A DNA stretch of 64,000 nucleotides from Schistocerca nitens. Lineage: Eukaryota; Arthropoda; Insecta; Orthoptera; Acrididae. Location of the stretch: the NCBI RefSeq assembly GCF_023898315.1, contig NC_064621.1:127346521-127410520 (forward strand). Reading direction: 5' to 3'. Positions 39,667-52,082 of this stretch are shown here, piece by piece. Every line of letters begins with the position of its first letter. Within the stretch, counting starts at the first letter, position 1. The notes beneath the pieces are model-generated. The model saw nothing but the letters and a program-made list of their open reading frames with translations. It was not told where the DNA came from and made no database searches. Position numbers and translations under genes: made by a program.

Positions 39667-40052
39667 ATTTTGCTGCACATGTATCTAATATCTATCAATT
39701 TCCGTCCCATTCAGATAATCCCTTCGAGGTGCGTCTTTTCCGCGTGTTGGTGTATCAATTAATGCTCCAGATCATGTTAAATACCCATCTTGCTTTAATG
39801 GTACCACTCAGAGAATTTATAGAAACATTTTTGTTGTAAAAGAGAGAGAAAAGGGTAGAGAAGACGTAATAGCAACTCGCGCATCCGCAGAAAAATTATG
39901 CGTAAAACCTACGATGCTGTAACTGTCAAATCCTCTTGACAAAATTGTACGAAGATCTCGCAATGTGAAAAGTTAATGAACAGATTAAAGGTTCTCTTCA
40001 GCCTCTTGTGAAGTACTCGGGTGTTCGAAGGCAACAGATGGAAAACAGAAAT
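39667..40052. other. no recognised feature
   Basis: AT-rich, no supported gene. Confidence 0.4.
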
Positions 40053-40053
40053 A

Positions 40054-40629
40054 CAGGGTGGATCAAAAAGAATCATCCGATTTGGCACGTCCATACTTCT
40101 GAATCTAATAAACATATGCAAAGAATTTTCGTTTTTGATGAATGGGGAACTCAAAAAAGTTTTCTTTTCCAAACCTTTTCATAGATGTCCAGTGTGCCAC
40201 TCCTGAGATGCACGGCATACGTCAATGCGGTATTCAAATTGATCCGAAACTGCAGAGAGCGTTTTTTTGAGTTACGGCTTCCACAGCTGCTGTTATGCGA
40301 TGTCTCAGTTCATCCGTTGTTATTGGTAACGGAGGCACATAAACAGAGTCTTTTATAAACCCCACAACAAATAATCACATACATACAGTCAGATCCGGCG
40401 ACCTTGGAGGCCATTAATGTAGGGCTGAATCATTAGTTCCAGTGCGACCGATTTATCGTTCGGTAATCTTTTGAATTAAAAGTTCCCACACTTCTAGGTG
40501 CCAGTGTGGCGGTACCATATAAAGCTCGAGAGTTTGCTCTTTCCAGCAGTATGTCGTTCACGCACATATCTCAAATAACGTAGTAGTTATGATTTTGTAA
40601 AATCGGATGATTCTTTCTGATACATCCAT
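40054..40629 (-). pseudogene. internally deleted mariner-like element
   Basis: Left end CAGGGTGGATCAAAAAGAAT after TA. The right end is the eroded complement (AATCGGATGATTCTTTCTGA, then TACATCC). On the minus strand, SPDLT and FIKDSVYVPPLPITTDELRH and RITAAVEAV remain of a DUF4817-type transposase C-terminus, immediately followed by the terminal repeat. Only ~575 bp, so most of the gene is gone. Confidence 0.7.
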
Positions 40630-42070
40630 TATTAAAGTGAGCTTTCAAATAAGTATTCACTTCTTTGAGTACTACCATACCAATGTTTGACACACAGATG
40701 TCAGGTGTTGATGGAAGCTTTCCATTACTGAAAAACAGTCAATATTATTCGAAGTAATATATATGAAATGGTAAATATCTCTTTCAGGGAGGAAGTCAAG
40801 TATTCAGCTTTGGTGAGGTTCGCAGGGAGAGGTCTGTTATAGTGTAGAATGGGATGTCATGGGGATGTTGTTGGGGGACGGTGGCCCTAAAAGCGAACTG
40901 TTTGCTTTACTGATCTTTGTTAAGATTGTAGGCGTTTGGGTTGGCTTACTGTGTGTCATGTGCCAATCCCGACGCCGTTTTACTTGTCATTCTAACACTG
41001 GTTCTCAACAGAATTCTTGAGATTAGAATTGTGGCTTTGAATTTCCTTCGTACATGGTAGGAAAATATGAGGTGGTCACTTCCAGTTAGATATATAATAT
41101 AGTTGTCTTCAAGAGAGAGTTGCAATGATGACATTAGGATTGATATTCGTGCCTGACCTGTAGGATGTACATAAAGTTTCACTACAGCTATCTTCTGACA
41201 GCTCAGTGTAAGTAGGTATGCTTCTGAGGGTTCAGTTTAGGTGGTCCGATCAGACAGTGGTAAGGGTGGTTGTGAGTTTTGGCAGCAAAATGGAGAGATT
41301 AACGTGTCAAGTATTATTTTTATGCGTGTTTGGGCTGTGAAGAGACATTCGGAAGATCAACGCTGGCATCTCCATTACAAGCAATAGAACTGAGATTTCC
41401 AATTCGATGTCGGCTGTACAGATACGTGCACATGAAATCTTCCTTTCAGTAGGAATTCATGGACAGCGCGCTTCCTGGTACAGTGGGTAAGAACATATTC
41501 ATGAAGGGAACGGTTATTCTGTTATACGCTATTATATATCTGCTGTCTCGTACATCCTAAACGTAGGAAATGGTGGTTTGGAGATTGAGGTTAAACAAGA
41601 GTTTCTAGCCGATTAGAAAGGAGCTTGATTTTCGGAGTAGCTGACATATGTCTTGAGACTGAAGATAGTGAAGGGGGTGATGATAATCTATTTTATGATG
41701 TAGAGTCTTTCAAAGGGGTGCATGTTCAGGGGCTCTTGGATGACGTACCGGACAATCTCTGAACAATTGATGAAGGTCAGTGGATATTTTGGTATGCAAT
41801 GACTTATCAGTTACGTGTGTAAAACTGATGAGTTATGCACCCGTGGGGGCAATATTTTGTGTGATTTATCACAGATATAGGTTGGCCGGGACTTGAAATT
41901 ATGATATTATCGTTTAAGATGACGTTTGTGCCGAGAGGTCAAGTGCAGGATTTTGACAGTTTTCTGTTAGCTAGTCATATTGCTGCACACACCACTGAGA
42001 ATGGTAAGCATTTTGCTTGACTCTGACTGTTATAAATGGGACCTTCTACAGTAGAGCGTACCTCAGTTCT
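40630..42070. other. large unassigned stretch
   Basis: About 1.4 kb with GT-rich plus strand and no supported gene, inverted repeat or tRNA-like box. It may be very old repeat or unique intergenic DNA. Confidence 0.4.
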
Positions 42071-42271
42071 GCCGGCCGTGGTGGCCGAGCGGTTCTAGGC
42101 TCTACAGTCTGGATCCGCGCGACCGCTGCGGTCGCAGGTTCGAATCCTGCCTCGGGCATGGATGTGTGTGATGTCCTTAGGTTAGTTAGGTTTAAGTAGT
42201 TACAAGTTCTAGGGGACTGATGACTTCAACAGTTAGGTCCCATAGTGCTCTGAGCCATTTGAACAATTTTT
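42071..42271 (+). mobile_element. tRNA-derived SINE, family A
   Basis: Full-length head GCCGGCCGTGGTGGCCGAGC and tail ending GAACAATTTTTG. No convincing target duplication. Confidence 0.92.
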
Positions 42272-42374
42272 GATGAATCACGTCTGTCGATAGTTGCGAT
42301 TTTTTTCTCTATCACTGTCATTTAAGAGTTCAAATTCTCTCTGTATGGTGCTATAATGTCGTTTCATAGCAAAT

Positions 42375-42576
42375 AGCCGCACTGAGTGGCCGCGCGGTTC
42401 GAGGTGCCATGTCACGGATTGCGCGGCTCCTCCCGCCGGAGGTTCATGCACCTCGGGCGTGGGTGTGTATGTTGTTCTTAGCATAAGTTAGTGTAAGTTC
42501 GTTTAAGTAGTGTGTAAGTCTAGGAACCGATGACCTCAGCGGTTATTGGTCTCTTACGAATTCACACACATTTGAA
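42375..42576 (+). mobile_element. tRNA-derived SINE, family B
   Basis: Head AGCCGCACTGAGTGGCCGCG, worn B box (GGAGGTTCATGCACC), tail TGTTCTTAGCATAAGTTAG and GTGTGTAAGTCTAGG. Target duplication CATAGCAAAT lies at 42365-42374 and 42577-42586. Confidence 0.9.
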
Positions 42577-42717
42577 CATAGCAAATAAGGAGCACCCCAT
42601 GCTTATGCGAATTGAGACTTCTCATCTCTATTTTCTGTCATACCGACTCATTGTGACGACAGATCGCTTGAGTGCCTTTTCTTGTGCAGACACCCACTGA
42701 ACCTGTGAACGTGCTTC

Positions 42718-43207
42718 TGTAGTGGACTGTTAAGGCAGCCAGTCCACAGTGAAGTAGCCGAAAGGGCACGCGTCAACTCACGCCGTCTGGCGTTAAGTCT
42801 GGAACAGGATACGTGATGAATGTGATAAAGAAAAGAACGTAGCTACTAGAACACTTAACTTTTATCTCGTCCTTTGGTATACAGCATTCTGGTTGATACA
42901 AGTGAGACTCTATCTTGAGGTACATGCAATGGTACAAATGGCGCCTTGCTAGGTCGTAGCCATTAACTTAGCTGAAGGCTATTCTAACGGTCTCTCGGCA
43001 AATAAGAGAAAGGCTTCGTCAGTGTAGTCGCTAGCAACGTCGTCGTACAACTGGGGCGAGTGCTAGTCCGTCTCTCGAGACCTGCCTTGTGGTGGCGCTC
43101 GGTCTGCGATCCTGACAGTGGCGACACGCGGGTCCGACATGTACTAATGGACCGCGGCCGATTTAAGCTACCACCTAGCAAGTGTGGTGTCTGGCGGTGA
43201 CACCACA
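42718..43207 (-). repeat. 3' LTR of the Ty3/gypsy-type element
   Basis: 490 bp; on the plus strand it runs from TGTAGTGGACTG to GGTGACACCACA. Nearly identical to 46739-47244. Confidence 0.93.
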
Positions 43208-45768
43208 TTCCTCCCCCGCAAATCGGCGGACGGTCGTGTGATAAGGCTTCCGCCCGGTGCGGGGAGGACCCCATGTTGACGTATGCGACGAGGTGGGGAG
43301 CCTAAGAACAGGCGAGGCTGTGCCACCCGCACCCTGCCATTCGGTCCGAGGGGAGCTAGGAAACGCCTGAAAACCTAGTCCAGGGTGCACGTCAACATGC
43401 AGTGTATGCGCCCGTAATGAGACTGGAGGGGCCGAAGGGTCGACCTCCATTGCGTCGGGGGATCCGACGCGCGATGACGACATCTGGGCCGGAGCGGGCA
43501 AGAGTTCCATGGCGGAGGACAGGTGGTTACGGGAAGCGATCGGCGGCGCGGGACCCAGGGAGCCGCTGGGCGGCTGCAGCGAAGCGTCCACTGCGGGCGG
43601 CGCCGGCGGGAGAACAGGCGGCGGCGGCGGCAGTGGCGTGGCGCCATGAGGCAAAATGGAAGGCACTGTCGGTAACACCTGGGGATGAGGCAAGCCAGTA
43701 GATGGGTCCCCAGGGCGCTGACCGGACGGCACCGTCGCTGAAAGCAGACGGGGAGCGGCAGAACCCGGGGGACGACAGAGGCGCAGCTGATTGAGATGCC
43801 GACGCATCTCACCAGAGGCCCCCAAAACCAATACATAGCGCGGCCGAGGCAGCGAACAATGCGCCCTGCGAGCCAACGCTGGGAACCTCGATAGTTGCGA
43901 TAAAATACAACGTCGCCAGGAGCAAAAGCAGGAGTCTGCCGCTGCACAGGAACCTGATGCGGCGGATGCAGCAAAGACATCAAGGTTCGATGAGGACGAC
44001 CGTGGAGCAACTCAGCCGGCGAGCGACCATCGCTGGGCTGAGAGCGATACGAGGACAAAAAGAGCAACAATGCGTCCTTCCGAGAATGCGACTCTTGCAA
44101 CTTCAACATCTGTGACTTGAAAGTCCGGACCAATCGTTCAGCGGCACCGTTTGACTGAGGCGAAAACGGCGCGGATGTCAGATGTTGAATACCATTGGCC
44201 TTGCAGAATGACTGAAATTCTGCGGACATGAATTGTGGGCCATTGTCGGAAACGAAAGTCTGTGGAAGACGTTCAATGCAAAAAATAGCGGATAACGCTT
44301 GGATGGTGGCAGAAGACGTCGTGGAAGACATCCGGACAACAAAAGGAAAATTACGGAAAGAATTGACCACAACCAACCATTTAGCATTCCAGAACGGACC
44401 AGCAAAATCGACGTCCAAGCGTTGCCAAGGGGAAGTGGCTTTCGGCCATGCAAAGAATTTCCGCGGCGGTGCGGATTGTTGTTCGGCACACGCCATGCAA
44501 GAAGAGCACATATTCGTTATCGCAGCATCGATTCCGAACCAATTACAGTGCTGACGAGCAAGTTGTTTCGTGCGCACTATACCCCAATGTCCTTGGTGGA
44601 GAAGCTTTAAGACAGAGGACTGGAACGAACGTGGGACCACGACTCTGGACTGGTCATTATCAGAACGCAACAACAAAACACCACATCGTACAAAAAGTCT
44701 CTTCTTGTGAGCAAAAAATCGGCGAACCAACGGATCCTCGATCCGCGACTTTGACAAGGGCCACTGCGTAGCAACAAAACGCAAAACAGTAGCAAGGACA
44801 GGGTCAGCAGCTGTGGCTGTAGCTACACGGCGAAAATCAATCGGAAACGATTCGACCACATCATCGGTTTCCGAATCAATGAACATGCAAGCAAGTTCGG
44901 AAGAATCGAATGCTTTATCCTCAGCAACAGGCAAACGGGACAACGCATCAGCGTTTCCGTGCGTAGCAGCGGACCGATACAAGATATCGTAGCGATTGGC
45001 GACCTCATAACGCAATGTGTGGGGAACATTGCGCGCTCGGAAAAATTTCGGTTGCGCGTTTACTTGCAGTTCCACGTGTGCTGCATAGTTCTTAGCGCAA
45101 CCAAGGCCCGGTGCAAAAATGTCTGCAAATTCGTCACAGAGACTAGAAACACTGGCTGAAGGCACAGTCTGATTCACTGATAGGACCTGATTTACTATAG
45201 ACATGTTAAACAACTGAAAGAAATCTAACCCAAACAAGTTCACTGCAGTAGAAGAACGAAGAACATAAAATGACACAAGTTCTGTTTGTTCCTTGTATGT
45301 AGCAAGAAGAGTGCACTGTCCTAACACAGGGATAGCTTGTCCGGAATAACTATGTAACTGAATACGTGGAGCACGCAATGGAGGTTTGCCCAGTTGTTTG
45401 TACGTGGCGTGATTGAGCAATGAAACTGCAGCTCCGGTATCGAGCGGGAACGGTATCACTTGTCCGGCAAAGTCCAAATCTACAAAAAGTTTATTGTCCT
45501 GCTGACGACAAGAGCGACTGTTTTGTGCAACGTGAACAGACACTGGTACAGAATCACGTGCGACGTGACGGGAGTTGCGTCGACGGCGACGCACACCTTT
45601 TGTGGGACGAACACAGTCATTGTTAGCGAGAGGAACACTGGACGGGGTGGAATTAACTACATGAATGTCCATGGGCGAATGTTCACGAGCCCGATTGTCC
45701 TTGGTTCGATTCCGGCGCGAAGCAAAGGGCCTGGAATGGTTGTGTCTGATTTGAGCTTTTTCTGGCAA
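43175..45768 (-). pseudogene. pol region (protease, integrase) of the LTR retrotransposon
   Basis: Recognisable parts in order: aspartic protease with FPLDTGAAVSLL; a short stretch typical of the end of RNase H (GNADALSRLP); the integrase H2C2 zinc region (HQGHWGIVRTKQLARQHCNW, CSSCMACAEQ); and the integrase core with LDVDFAGPF, VSDNGPQF and SPQSNGAAERLVRTF. A Pro-rich C-terminal stretch follows towards the 3' LTR. The region is broken (about one or two breaks) and treated as fossil. Confidence 0.8.
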
Positions 45769-46700
45769 ACACGTTGAACATGTCCTTTCTTATTACAGTA
45801 AAAGCAAATAGCTTGGCGTGACGGGCAATTGTCACGAAAATGTCTAGTTGCACACCGCGGGCATGATTTCACTGCATTTGCTTGCTTGCGCAGGACCCGT
45901 GGCTGCGCGGACGTGCGCGAGGGCAGGTTAGCGTTCCGTGCAGCGGGCCCGGCGGGCCGGTTAATGTGACACACGGCTGGCGTAGTTGCAAATGATTCCT
46001 GAGCAAAGTCAAGTGTGTCTTGCCTATCCAATATGTCTATCACTTGTTGAAGGGAGGGATTTACTAGTTTCAAAATCTGTTCCCTTACACGAACATCTGA
46101 AACGTTCTGTGCTATTGCATCACGCACCATAGTATCTGAATAAGGGAGTCCACAGTCACATTCAAATGCACACTCCCTAGTAAGTCCTTGCAAAGTTGCA
46201 ACCCACTCCCTATTAGTCTGACCGGCCGTACGTTTTGTACGAAAGAACGTATACCGTTTTGCAACGACATTGACTGTTTCCTTGAAATAGGCATCTAAAG
46301 CTGACAAAATTTCTTCATAGGACAGAGTTGCTACGTCGCGTCGGGGAAACAATTTCACTATCACACGGTAGGTGGACACACCTACACACGAAAGCAAAAA
46401 CGGCTGCCGCTCATTACCTTGAATTCTGTAGGCGGCGAGATGAAATCCAAATTGTCGGGACCATTCTGTCCAAGATTCGTTGGCTGCATCAAAACTACGG
46501 AAGGACGGCGCAACGGCGCGTTGTGGCCGCGGTAGCGATGAAGCGGCGGCGGCCGCATCGTTTTGCAGCGCACGTTGACCCTGGACGAGCTGTCCCAGGG
46601 CATCCAATAACGTCTGCGTCTGCTGATTCTGCAAGCGATAAAATTCGGACAGTACATCTGGAGAATGTGGCGAAGCCATGACACAAGTAAATGTAAGCAA
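45657..46700 (-). CDS. gag region of the LTR retrotransposon
   Basis: About 350 codons. The central capsid-like region has ESWTEWSRQFGFHLAAYRIQ and ERQPFLLSCVG, as in Ty3/gypsy gag. A C-terminal zinc knuckle ICFYCNKKGHVQRVC (C-x2-C-x4-H-x4-C) follows a first Cys/His-rich stretch CPRCATRHFRDNC. It would package the element RNA. Overlaps the start of pol, the arrangement known for elements that use frameshifting. Confidence 0.8.
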   Translation of the reverse strand: MLTFTCVMASPHSPDVLSEFYRLQNQQTQTLLDALGQLVQGQRALQNDAAAAASSLPRPQRAVAPSFRSFDAANESWTEWSRQFGFHLAAYRIQGNERQPFLLSCVGVSTYRVIVKLFPRRDVATLSYEEILSALDAYFKETVNVVAKRYTFFRTKRTAGQTNREWVATLQGLTRECAFECDCGLPYSDTMVRDAIAQNVSDVRVREQILKLVNPSLQQVIDILDRQDTLDFAQESFATTPAVCHINRPAGPAARNANLPSRTSAQPRVLRKQANAVKSCPRCATRHFRDNCPSRQAICFYCNKKGHVQRVCQKKLKSDTTIPGPLLRAGIEPRTIGLVNIRPWTFM

Positions 46701-46738
46701 TGAGAAAGAACAAGATCCTGATTAATCCGCGTCGCCAA

Positions 46739-47244
46739 TGTAGTGGACTGTTAAGGCAGCCAGTCCACAGTGAAGTAGCCGAAAGGGCACGCGTCAACTC
46801 ACGCCGTCTGGCGTTAAGTCTGGAACAGGATACGTGATGAATGTGATAAAGAAAAGAACGTAGCTACTAGAACACTTAACTTTTATCTCGTCCTTTGGTA
46901 TACAGCATTCTGGATGATACAAGTTCTGGATGATACAAGTGAGACTCTATCTTGAGGTACATGCAATGGTACAAATGGCGCCTTGCTAGGTCGTAGCCAT
47001 TAACTTAGCTGAAGGCTATTCTAACGGTCTCTCGGCAAATGAGCGAAAGGCTTCGTCAGTGTAGTCGCTAGCAACGTCGTCGTACAACTGGGGCGAGTGC
47101 TAGTCCGTCTCTCGAGACCTGCCTTGTGGTGGCGCTCGGTCTGCGATCCTGACAGTGGCGACACGCGGGTCCGACATGTACTAATGGACCGCGGCCGATT
47201 TAAGCTACCACCTAGCAAGTGTGGTGTCTGGCGGTGACACCACA
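46739..47244 (-). repeat. 5' LTR of the Ty3/gypsy-type element
   Basis: 506 bp. It carries a short internal duplication (CTGGATGATACAAGTT repeated) absent from the other LTR, which accounts for the length difference. It should contain the element promoter. Confidence 0.93.
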
Positions 47245-47249
47245 GCTTC

Positions 47250-47520
47250 ATACCACGAAAAAATAGCGAAGGGTAAACAGCGCTGACACCACGATTCTGC
47301 CGAAAGAGAGTTGTGCCGGCTGCGAAATGCCGCGCTGCAGTGCTGTATGAAATGTGGCGCTGTCCCGCGTACTTCTGAGAAGGAACGGGCAAAGGCGAGT
47401 GACAGGCCGCGCCTCGGCCGGCGCGCCGCCGACCCACGCTGCACGCGTGAAGTGTGGCATGTCTTGACCGCCCCTGTTCTAGGCCATAGCTTGGAGACCT
47501 CGTTTTTCTGTGTCTTTTGA
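47250..47520. other. GC-rich flank, unassigned
   Basis: Moderately CpG-rich sequence (CGCGCCTCGGCCGGCGCGCC) directly right of the LTR element; its left continuation would be the short stretch before 42717. No domain, tRNA-like box or second copy seen. Confidence 0.35.
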
Positions 47521-47524
47521 ACAG

Positions 47525-48575
47525 GATACTATCAGCTGAAGTTAGTTGCAGAACTCAGTCACCCTCCCCTCTCATTCCTACTACCGGGTCCATATACGGC
47601 CATAACTCTGTCTTCTGGCCCCTCCGCCACTAAAGTGTTCCAATCCAGCGCGATTATGAGATTTTCCATAATCTTTTACGTGATGAATTACTCTTCAGGT
47701 ATTGTCATATAGCATACTTCCTCTGTCTCTTCATTTTCTGCTTGTGATGTCGGTATCTAAACCGGAAATATCGTTGATGGACTTGGGTTTTGTTCAAATG
47801 ACTCTGAGCACTATGCGACTTAACTTCTGAGGTCAACAGTCGCCTAGAACTTAGAACTAATTAAACCTAACTAACCTAAGGACACCGCACACATCCATGT
47901 CCGAGGCAGGATTCGAACCTGCGACCGTAGCGGTCGCTCGGCTTCAGACTGTAGCGCCTAGAACCGCACGGCCACTCCGGCCGGCTTGGATTTTTGTCAT
48001 TTGTGAATAAACGTATCAATGCATTGTTCCAAGTAACTCATTTTTCATCCTACGTTCCTACACATGACGAATCCTCCTCCATCTATACCATTTTCTGCCG
48101 CCGTTAATATGACCCTATACTCATCTAACCATATTTCCTCATCTTCTTTCCATTTTAGTGACTCACAGTATACTTAGACTGTCGTTGCACACCTCTTTTT
48201 AAATTCCATGGCTCTTCTGACGCATTCGTAAAATGTCATGCACGGACTCGTTGTGGATTACTGTTCCGTTGATTGTAAACTTGTTCTCCTCACAATTACT
48301 CGTAATACATATTCGGGTAAAAGTCACATGTCTTGTCGAAACACATTGTGTGACTTTAAAGTCGTGATTTACATTCCCTACTGCATATTAATGCCCTTGA
48401 CAGTCGAGGATACTTTCACCTTTTGCAAACAATTTCTCAACAAAATCTCAATAGGATGCTCTCAACAACCTTCCGCACCTCCACCCTCTTACACAACGCC
48501 GTCGGTAGAAAAAAGGTGACTCCCTGTAAAAGAAATCTCTGGTCGCCATAACTTACGATTTTTATTCAAATTTTA
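47525..48575 (-). pseudogene. decayed RTE-like LINE 5' half, with SINE inside
   Basis: Matches, with heavy decay, the complement-strand sequence of the LINE at 17095-18010: AGCTGAAGTTAGTTGCAGAA against AGCTGAAACTTGTTACAGAA, then ATACCATTTTCTGC and GACTCATCT-like phrases, and CACATGTC...CGTGTGACTTTAA. It covers the endonuclease region and the 5' non-coding part. No open frame remains. Confidence 0.65.
47793..47985 (-). mobile_element. tRNA-derived SINE, family A (in LINE fossil)
   Basis: Minus-strand copy with complete head (GCCGGCCGGAGTGGCCGTGC on the minus strand) and tail. Flanks CTTGGGTTTTGT and CTTGGATTTTTGT are an eroded target duplication. Confidence 0.92.
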
Positions 48576-48630
48576 ATGAGTGACTGGTACGTAATTTTAC
48601 ACACAGTGCGTTTTGATTACTAACCAAACA

Positions 48631-48830
48631 CACAAAAATGTTCAAATTTGTGTGAATTCCTATGGAACCAAACTGTTGAGGACATCCGTCCCTAGACTTG
48701 CACACTACTTAAACTAACTTATGCTTAGAACAACACACACACCCATGTCCAAGGGAGACTCGAACCTCCGGCTGGAGCTGCTGCGCAATGCGTGCATGGT
48801 GCCTCAAACTACGCTGCCACTCTGCGCGGC
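48631..48830 (-). mobile_element. tRNA-derived SINE, family B
   Basis: Minus-strand copy: head GGCCGCGCAGAGTGGCAGCG, B box GGAGGTTCGAGTC, tail with GTGTGTGTTGTTCTAAGC and ACACAAATTTGAACATT. Short flanking repeat CCAAACA (48624-48630, 48831-48837). Confidence 0.88.
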
Positions 48831-48837
48831 CCAAACA

Positions 48838-51800
48838 TGCAGCATTTGGGTCATGGTGCTCTGTACATCTAGCAGTCATACAATTTGGTATGCATTATGG
48901 TGCTTTATGAGACTTTTAAGTGATGACGAATTTCGTCACTTCAAAATTGGGCAGATAACTAATTTACATTTGTGAATCGTAAAAGCTCTTGAGTGTAATA
49001 TCTGCAGTTAACTACTACTTTAAGCATTAGGTGCGCCAGTGTAAAACAAAATCGTTTTATCTATACGAAACAGAACAGTTTCAAAGACGGTTGGATCGAC
49101 ATCAGTTACCCTTTACACGACGTATTCTGAAACTATTAATAAATTTCCATGCTATACTACTATTGAAAAAGAAAACAATAAAAACCCCATTACGTTAGTA
49201 AATATCTTGTGGTGGTTTCAATAAAATCTTCTGGCTGTGTGACTCCTTTGTATGTTACAGATCTGCCAACGTTTCAGCTGGTATTGCAGGCACCAATTGA
49301 GATATTGAAAGATGGCGATGCCTTCCGGACAGGCCACTGCGTGGTAATAACCGTCAGGCACTTCCCCTTCAATATTGCTTCCGTGATTATCATACAATTT
49401 CAGTCGCCTTTGCTGTATCTGAATTTTCCCTGATTTATATTAGATGATGGCCTTTTAGGCTTAAGGAAAACCACTGATTGATCTCACAGTACTTGCATGA
49501 CTTGAGTAGCAGTAGTAGAATTCAGTTTGGTGGTAGAGACAGATTTTTGGATGCTGAAGGTGACCATTGCATTACGAGCAGGTTTAGAACTTCCCTCGAG
49601 CAGCAAGTGAGTTCGCCTCCCTTTGTAGTCACCGAAAATGGCTGTGGGCCCTGCATGGCAGTGGTTTATATGCCGCTATTCTGGCGGACGGGCTTTTCCC
49701 ACTATCAGCTGAAGCAAGAGGGTGGGAACGCCGTGGCCGAATATGAAATAACACTTCATTAGAAATTGTCGGTGCCAGGCATCCTGGCGCAGGCCAAACC
49801 ACTTTATTAACAGGTGGATGTGGTATGGGAGTCTGGTCTCCTTATCCCGTGTTCATGTCCAGGTAAAGCAGCGACGGGATGGCGCCCAGCTAATACGTTT
49901 ACTGCCAGAACAGTGTACCTTGTGAGACAGGATGACGAATTTATCTGGATGTCCCGTTTCTTAGACGTCACTAAATCGTTTTATGGACGAGTCACAGCTT
50001 GTTTCGCTAGAAAGCTTCTCTCATCTTGTGAATTGCGCCGGGGGTTCGGCTGCAGGACGTCCAAGCATTGTATGCTGTTTTTTCTTTCGGAGAGCAGAAT
50101 GTGTACTGCACTGAAGTGATTGGTTGAGGAAGATTGTGTCTCCTTGCTAGAAAACACGATTGACACGGTAATCATTGTTGGGCCTCGTAGGTTTATTCAA
50201 GAACGTGGGGGGAATGGCTGTTTTTTGAAGGTTTTGTGCAACAGTAAAGGTTGGGACTTTTCCCTCGACCATTTCGGAGTACAATCGTAGAGCACTTCCG
50301 TTTCTATGAAGAGAACAGTTAGTTGTAAAAATGTCCGGACACCCAGGCTAAACTTAATATTTTCACGAACGTGAGACGATCACCGGCAGACGTGGGGTCA
50401 TCTCACGCAGTACGACGGGCCATGGATACTAGCAGCTTCAGCAGCGCATGCACGCAGACGACAGCATCTCGTCTTTCGCTGACTATATGGGTAATGTAGT
50501 GCAGCTTCGGCAAATTCAGAAGATTATCAATCGTTTTCATGGCCATCTTTTTTTATAACAGCCTTGTTCTCGCAGTTGTCACTCCCGGTGCCCATTGCAT
50601 GCTTAATTATATTTTGACATGAGAGACCAATCAGTGGAACGATACAGCAGAGTGTGCTTGCCTAGACTGGCATTCTTCCACTCACTGCAGCCAGTCTCAT
50701 CTACACGTAAATTCTAGTTAGGTTCCCCAAGTCTGTTGCCAGTCAACCTGAGTTCGTCTTAATGAAATGTTATACCGATGAAGTTTCTGTTTATATGTTT
50801 GTTCCCTCTTGACCTTAATATTAGTTAATAAATGTCTTTGTGATAGCGTAAGACCTAGTTATTAATTTTTCAACAACACCCATTCTCATTCCCTACTATG
50901 TCATTTATCTTGTTGTGGGTATGAAGACATTAAATTAACTTTATGTCAAGTTAGTCAAGTCATTGGGTGATCCACATAGGGGTCACTATTTACAGATGTG
51001 AGATTTCCTTGCACTATTGATAAACGTGGCACGTCTTGGCCGTGGTGATAACGACTTTTTAGTCGTTTGGCAGACGGAAAACTGCCGCCACATAGGCTAG
51101 CTTGCAATTTCTGATGATCTAGCACTTCCAGGATTTTATTGAAATAGACTTAGGACATGGAAGTCCGGCTCTGATATCTCAGGATAGCTGTGTAATGCCA
51201 TCTTGTCTCACACTAAAAGAAAGGTTCTCGCCAAGAAGGATCTGCTCTACAAGTTCTCCCGCAGTATCTTGGCTACTGCGAAACACTATGTGCCGCTAAA
51301 TGGTCGATTCATCAGGCCCTTCCGACAGCCTCATTCGTGGTTTCTATCTCCCACGTACAGAGTAGCAAGAAACAAAGTATATCGCTCAGGCCAACACGTA
51401 TGTTGAGCTGAGCGCCCTGAGTACCTTTGTCCAGCAGGTAGCCTTACTCAACATCCACGAATTGTGACTTCAGGCGGTTTGTCACCTCTGTATGCAAACA
51501 CATTGCTGTCTGTAAATAAAAAAAGGTCGTACTTACATCTCATTTGGTACATTTATTTTTGAACTTATTTTGCGTATCATTTGCTCAGTAACTTTGAATT
51601 AATCTACTATTTACTCGTCATTTTTCTTTTGGCTGGAAATTCAAGTCAGAAAGCAGCCATCCCTGGCTACGAATCTATGCACTTATTGCCATGCTATCGT
51701 CTCCACCGCTTGTACTCCATCGACTACTAGTGTCTTCTCGTCTCGACCATGAACCAGCGTCATGTCGCCACCCGCAGATCCGTCGTCGCCTGCAGCTGCC

Positions 51801-51985
51801 GCAGTCACTTTCTATGCTGCTCCTCATGAAGTATATAATCTTCCTATACAAGACACAATTTTTAATATTTTTTTCTGTCACTGCTGCAAAACGGAACATG
51901 TCCCCTGAATCTCACCAATCTCATCCTGCCGACAATTTCCTTCCGAAACACGACTAAAACTACCTCATACCCATCTCTTCCAAAT
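48838..51985. other. large unassigned stretch
   Basis: About 3.1 kb in which I recognise no gene, tRNA-like box, long inverted repeat or retroelement motif. Short frames (for example plus 49478-49762 and 49814-50119) have no known domain and are in the range of chance. It may be unique intergenic or intron DNA. Confidence 0.4.
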
Positions 51986-52015
51986 CTGTTTTGTAATTAA
52001 CAACAGCATCCTCAG

Positions 52016-52036
52016 TGGATCATGAATAATGATCCA
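52016..52036. other. small perfect hairpin
   Basis: TGGATCAT-GAATA-ATGATCCA forms an 8-bp stem in front of the tandem repeat at 52083. No T-run follows, so it is not a classical terminator. Confidence 0.5.
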
Positions 52037-52082
52037 CTGAGAAACAGTCGCAATGCCTGTAGTTTCTATTGCAGCTATACTT

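Larger units (their letters stand above)
42718..47244 (-). mobile_element. LTR retrotransposon (Ty3/gypsy type), young fossil
   Basis: 4.5 kb, coding on the minus strand. LTRs of 490 and 506 bp differ at only a few positions plus one short duplicated stretch, so the insertion is recent on an evolutionary scale. A 5-bp target duplication GCTTC (42713-42717, 47245-47249) is intact. A purine-rich tract precedes the 3' LTR (plus-strand TTCCTCCCCCGC from 43208) and a primer-binding-like site follows the 5' LTR. Gag, protease and integrase parts are recognisable. Not every expected pol domain is, so it looks broken (about one or two breaks) and probably non-autonomous. Confidence 0.9.

Noticed and set aside
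43402-43701. Open frame opposite the Pro-rich end of pol
   Set aside because: Shadow of a GC-rich coding strand of the LTR element.
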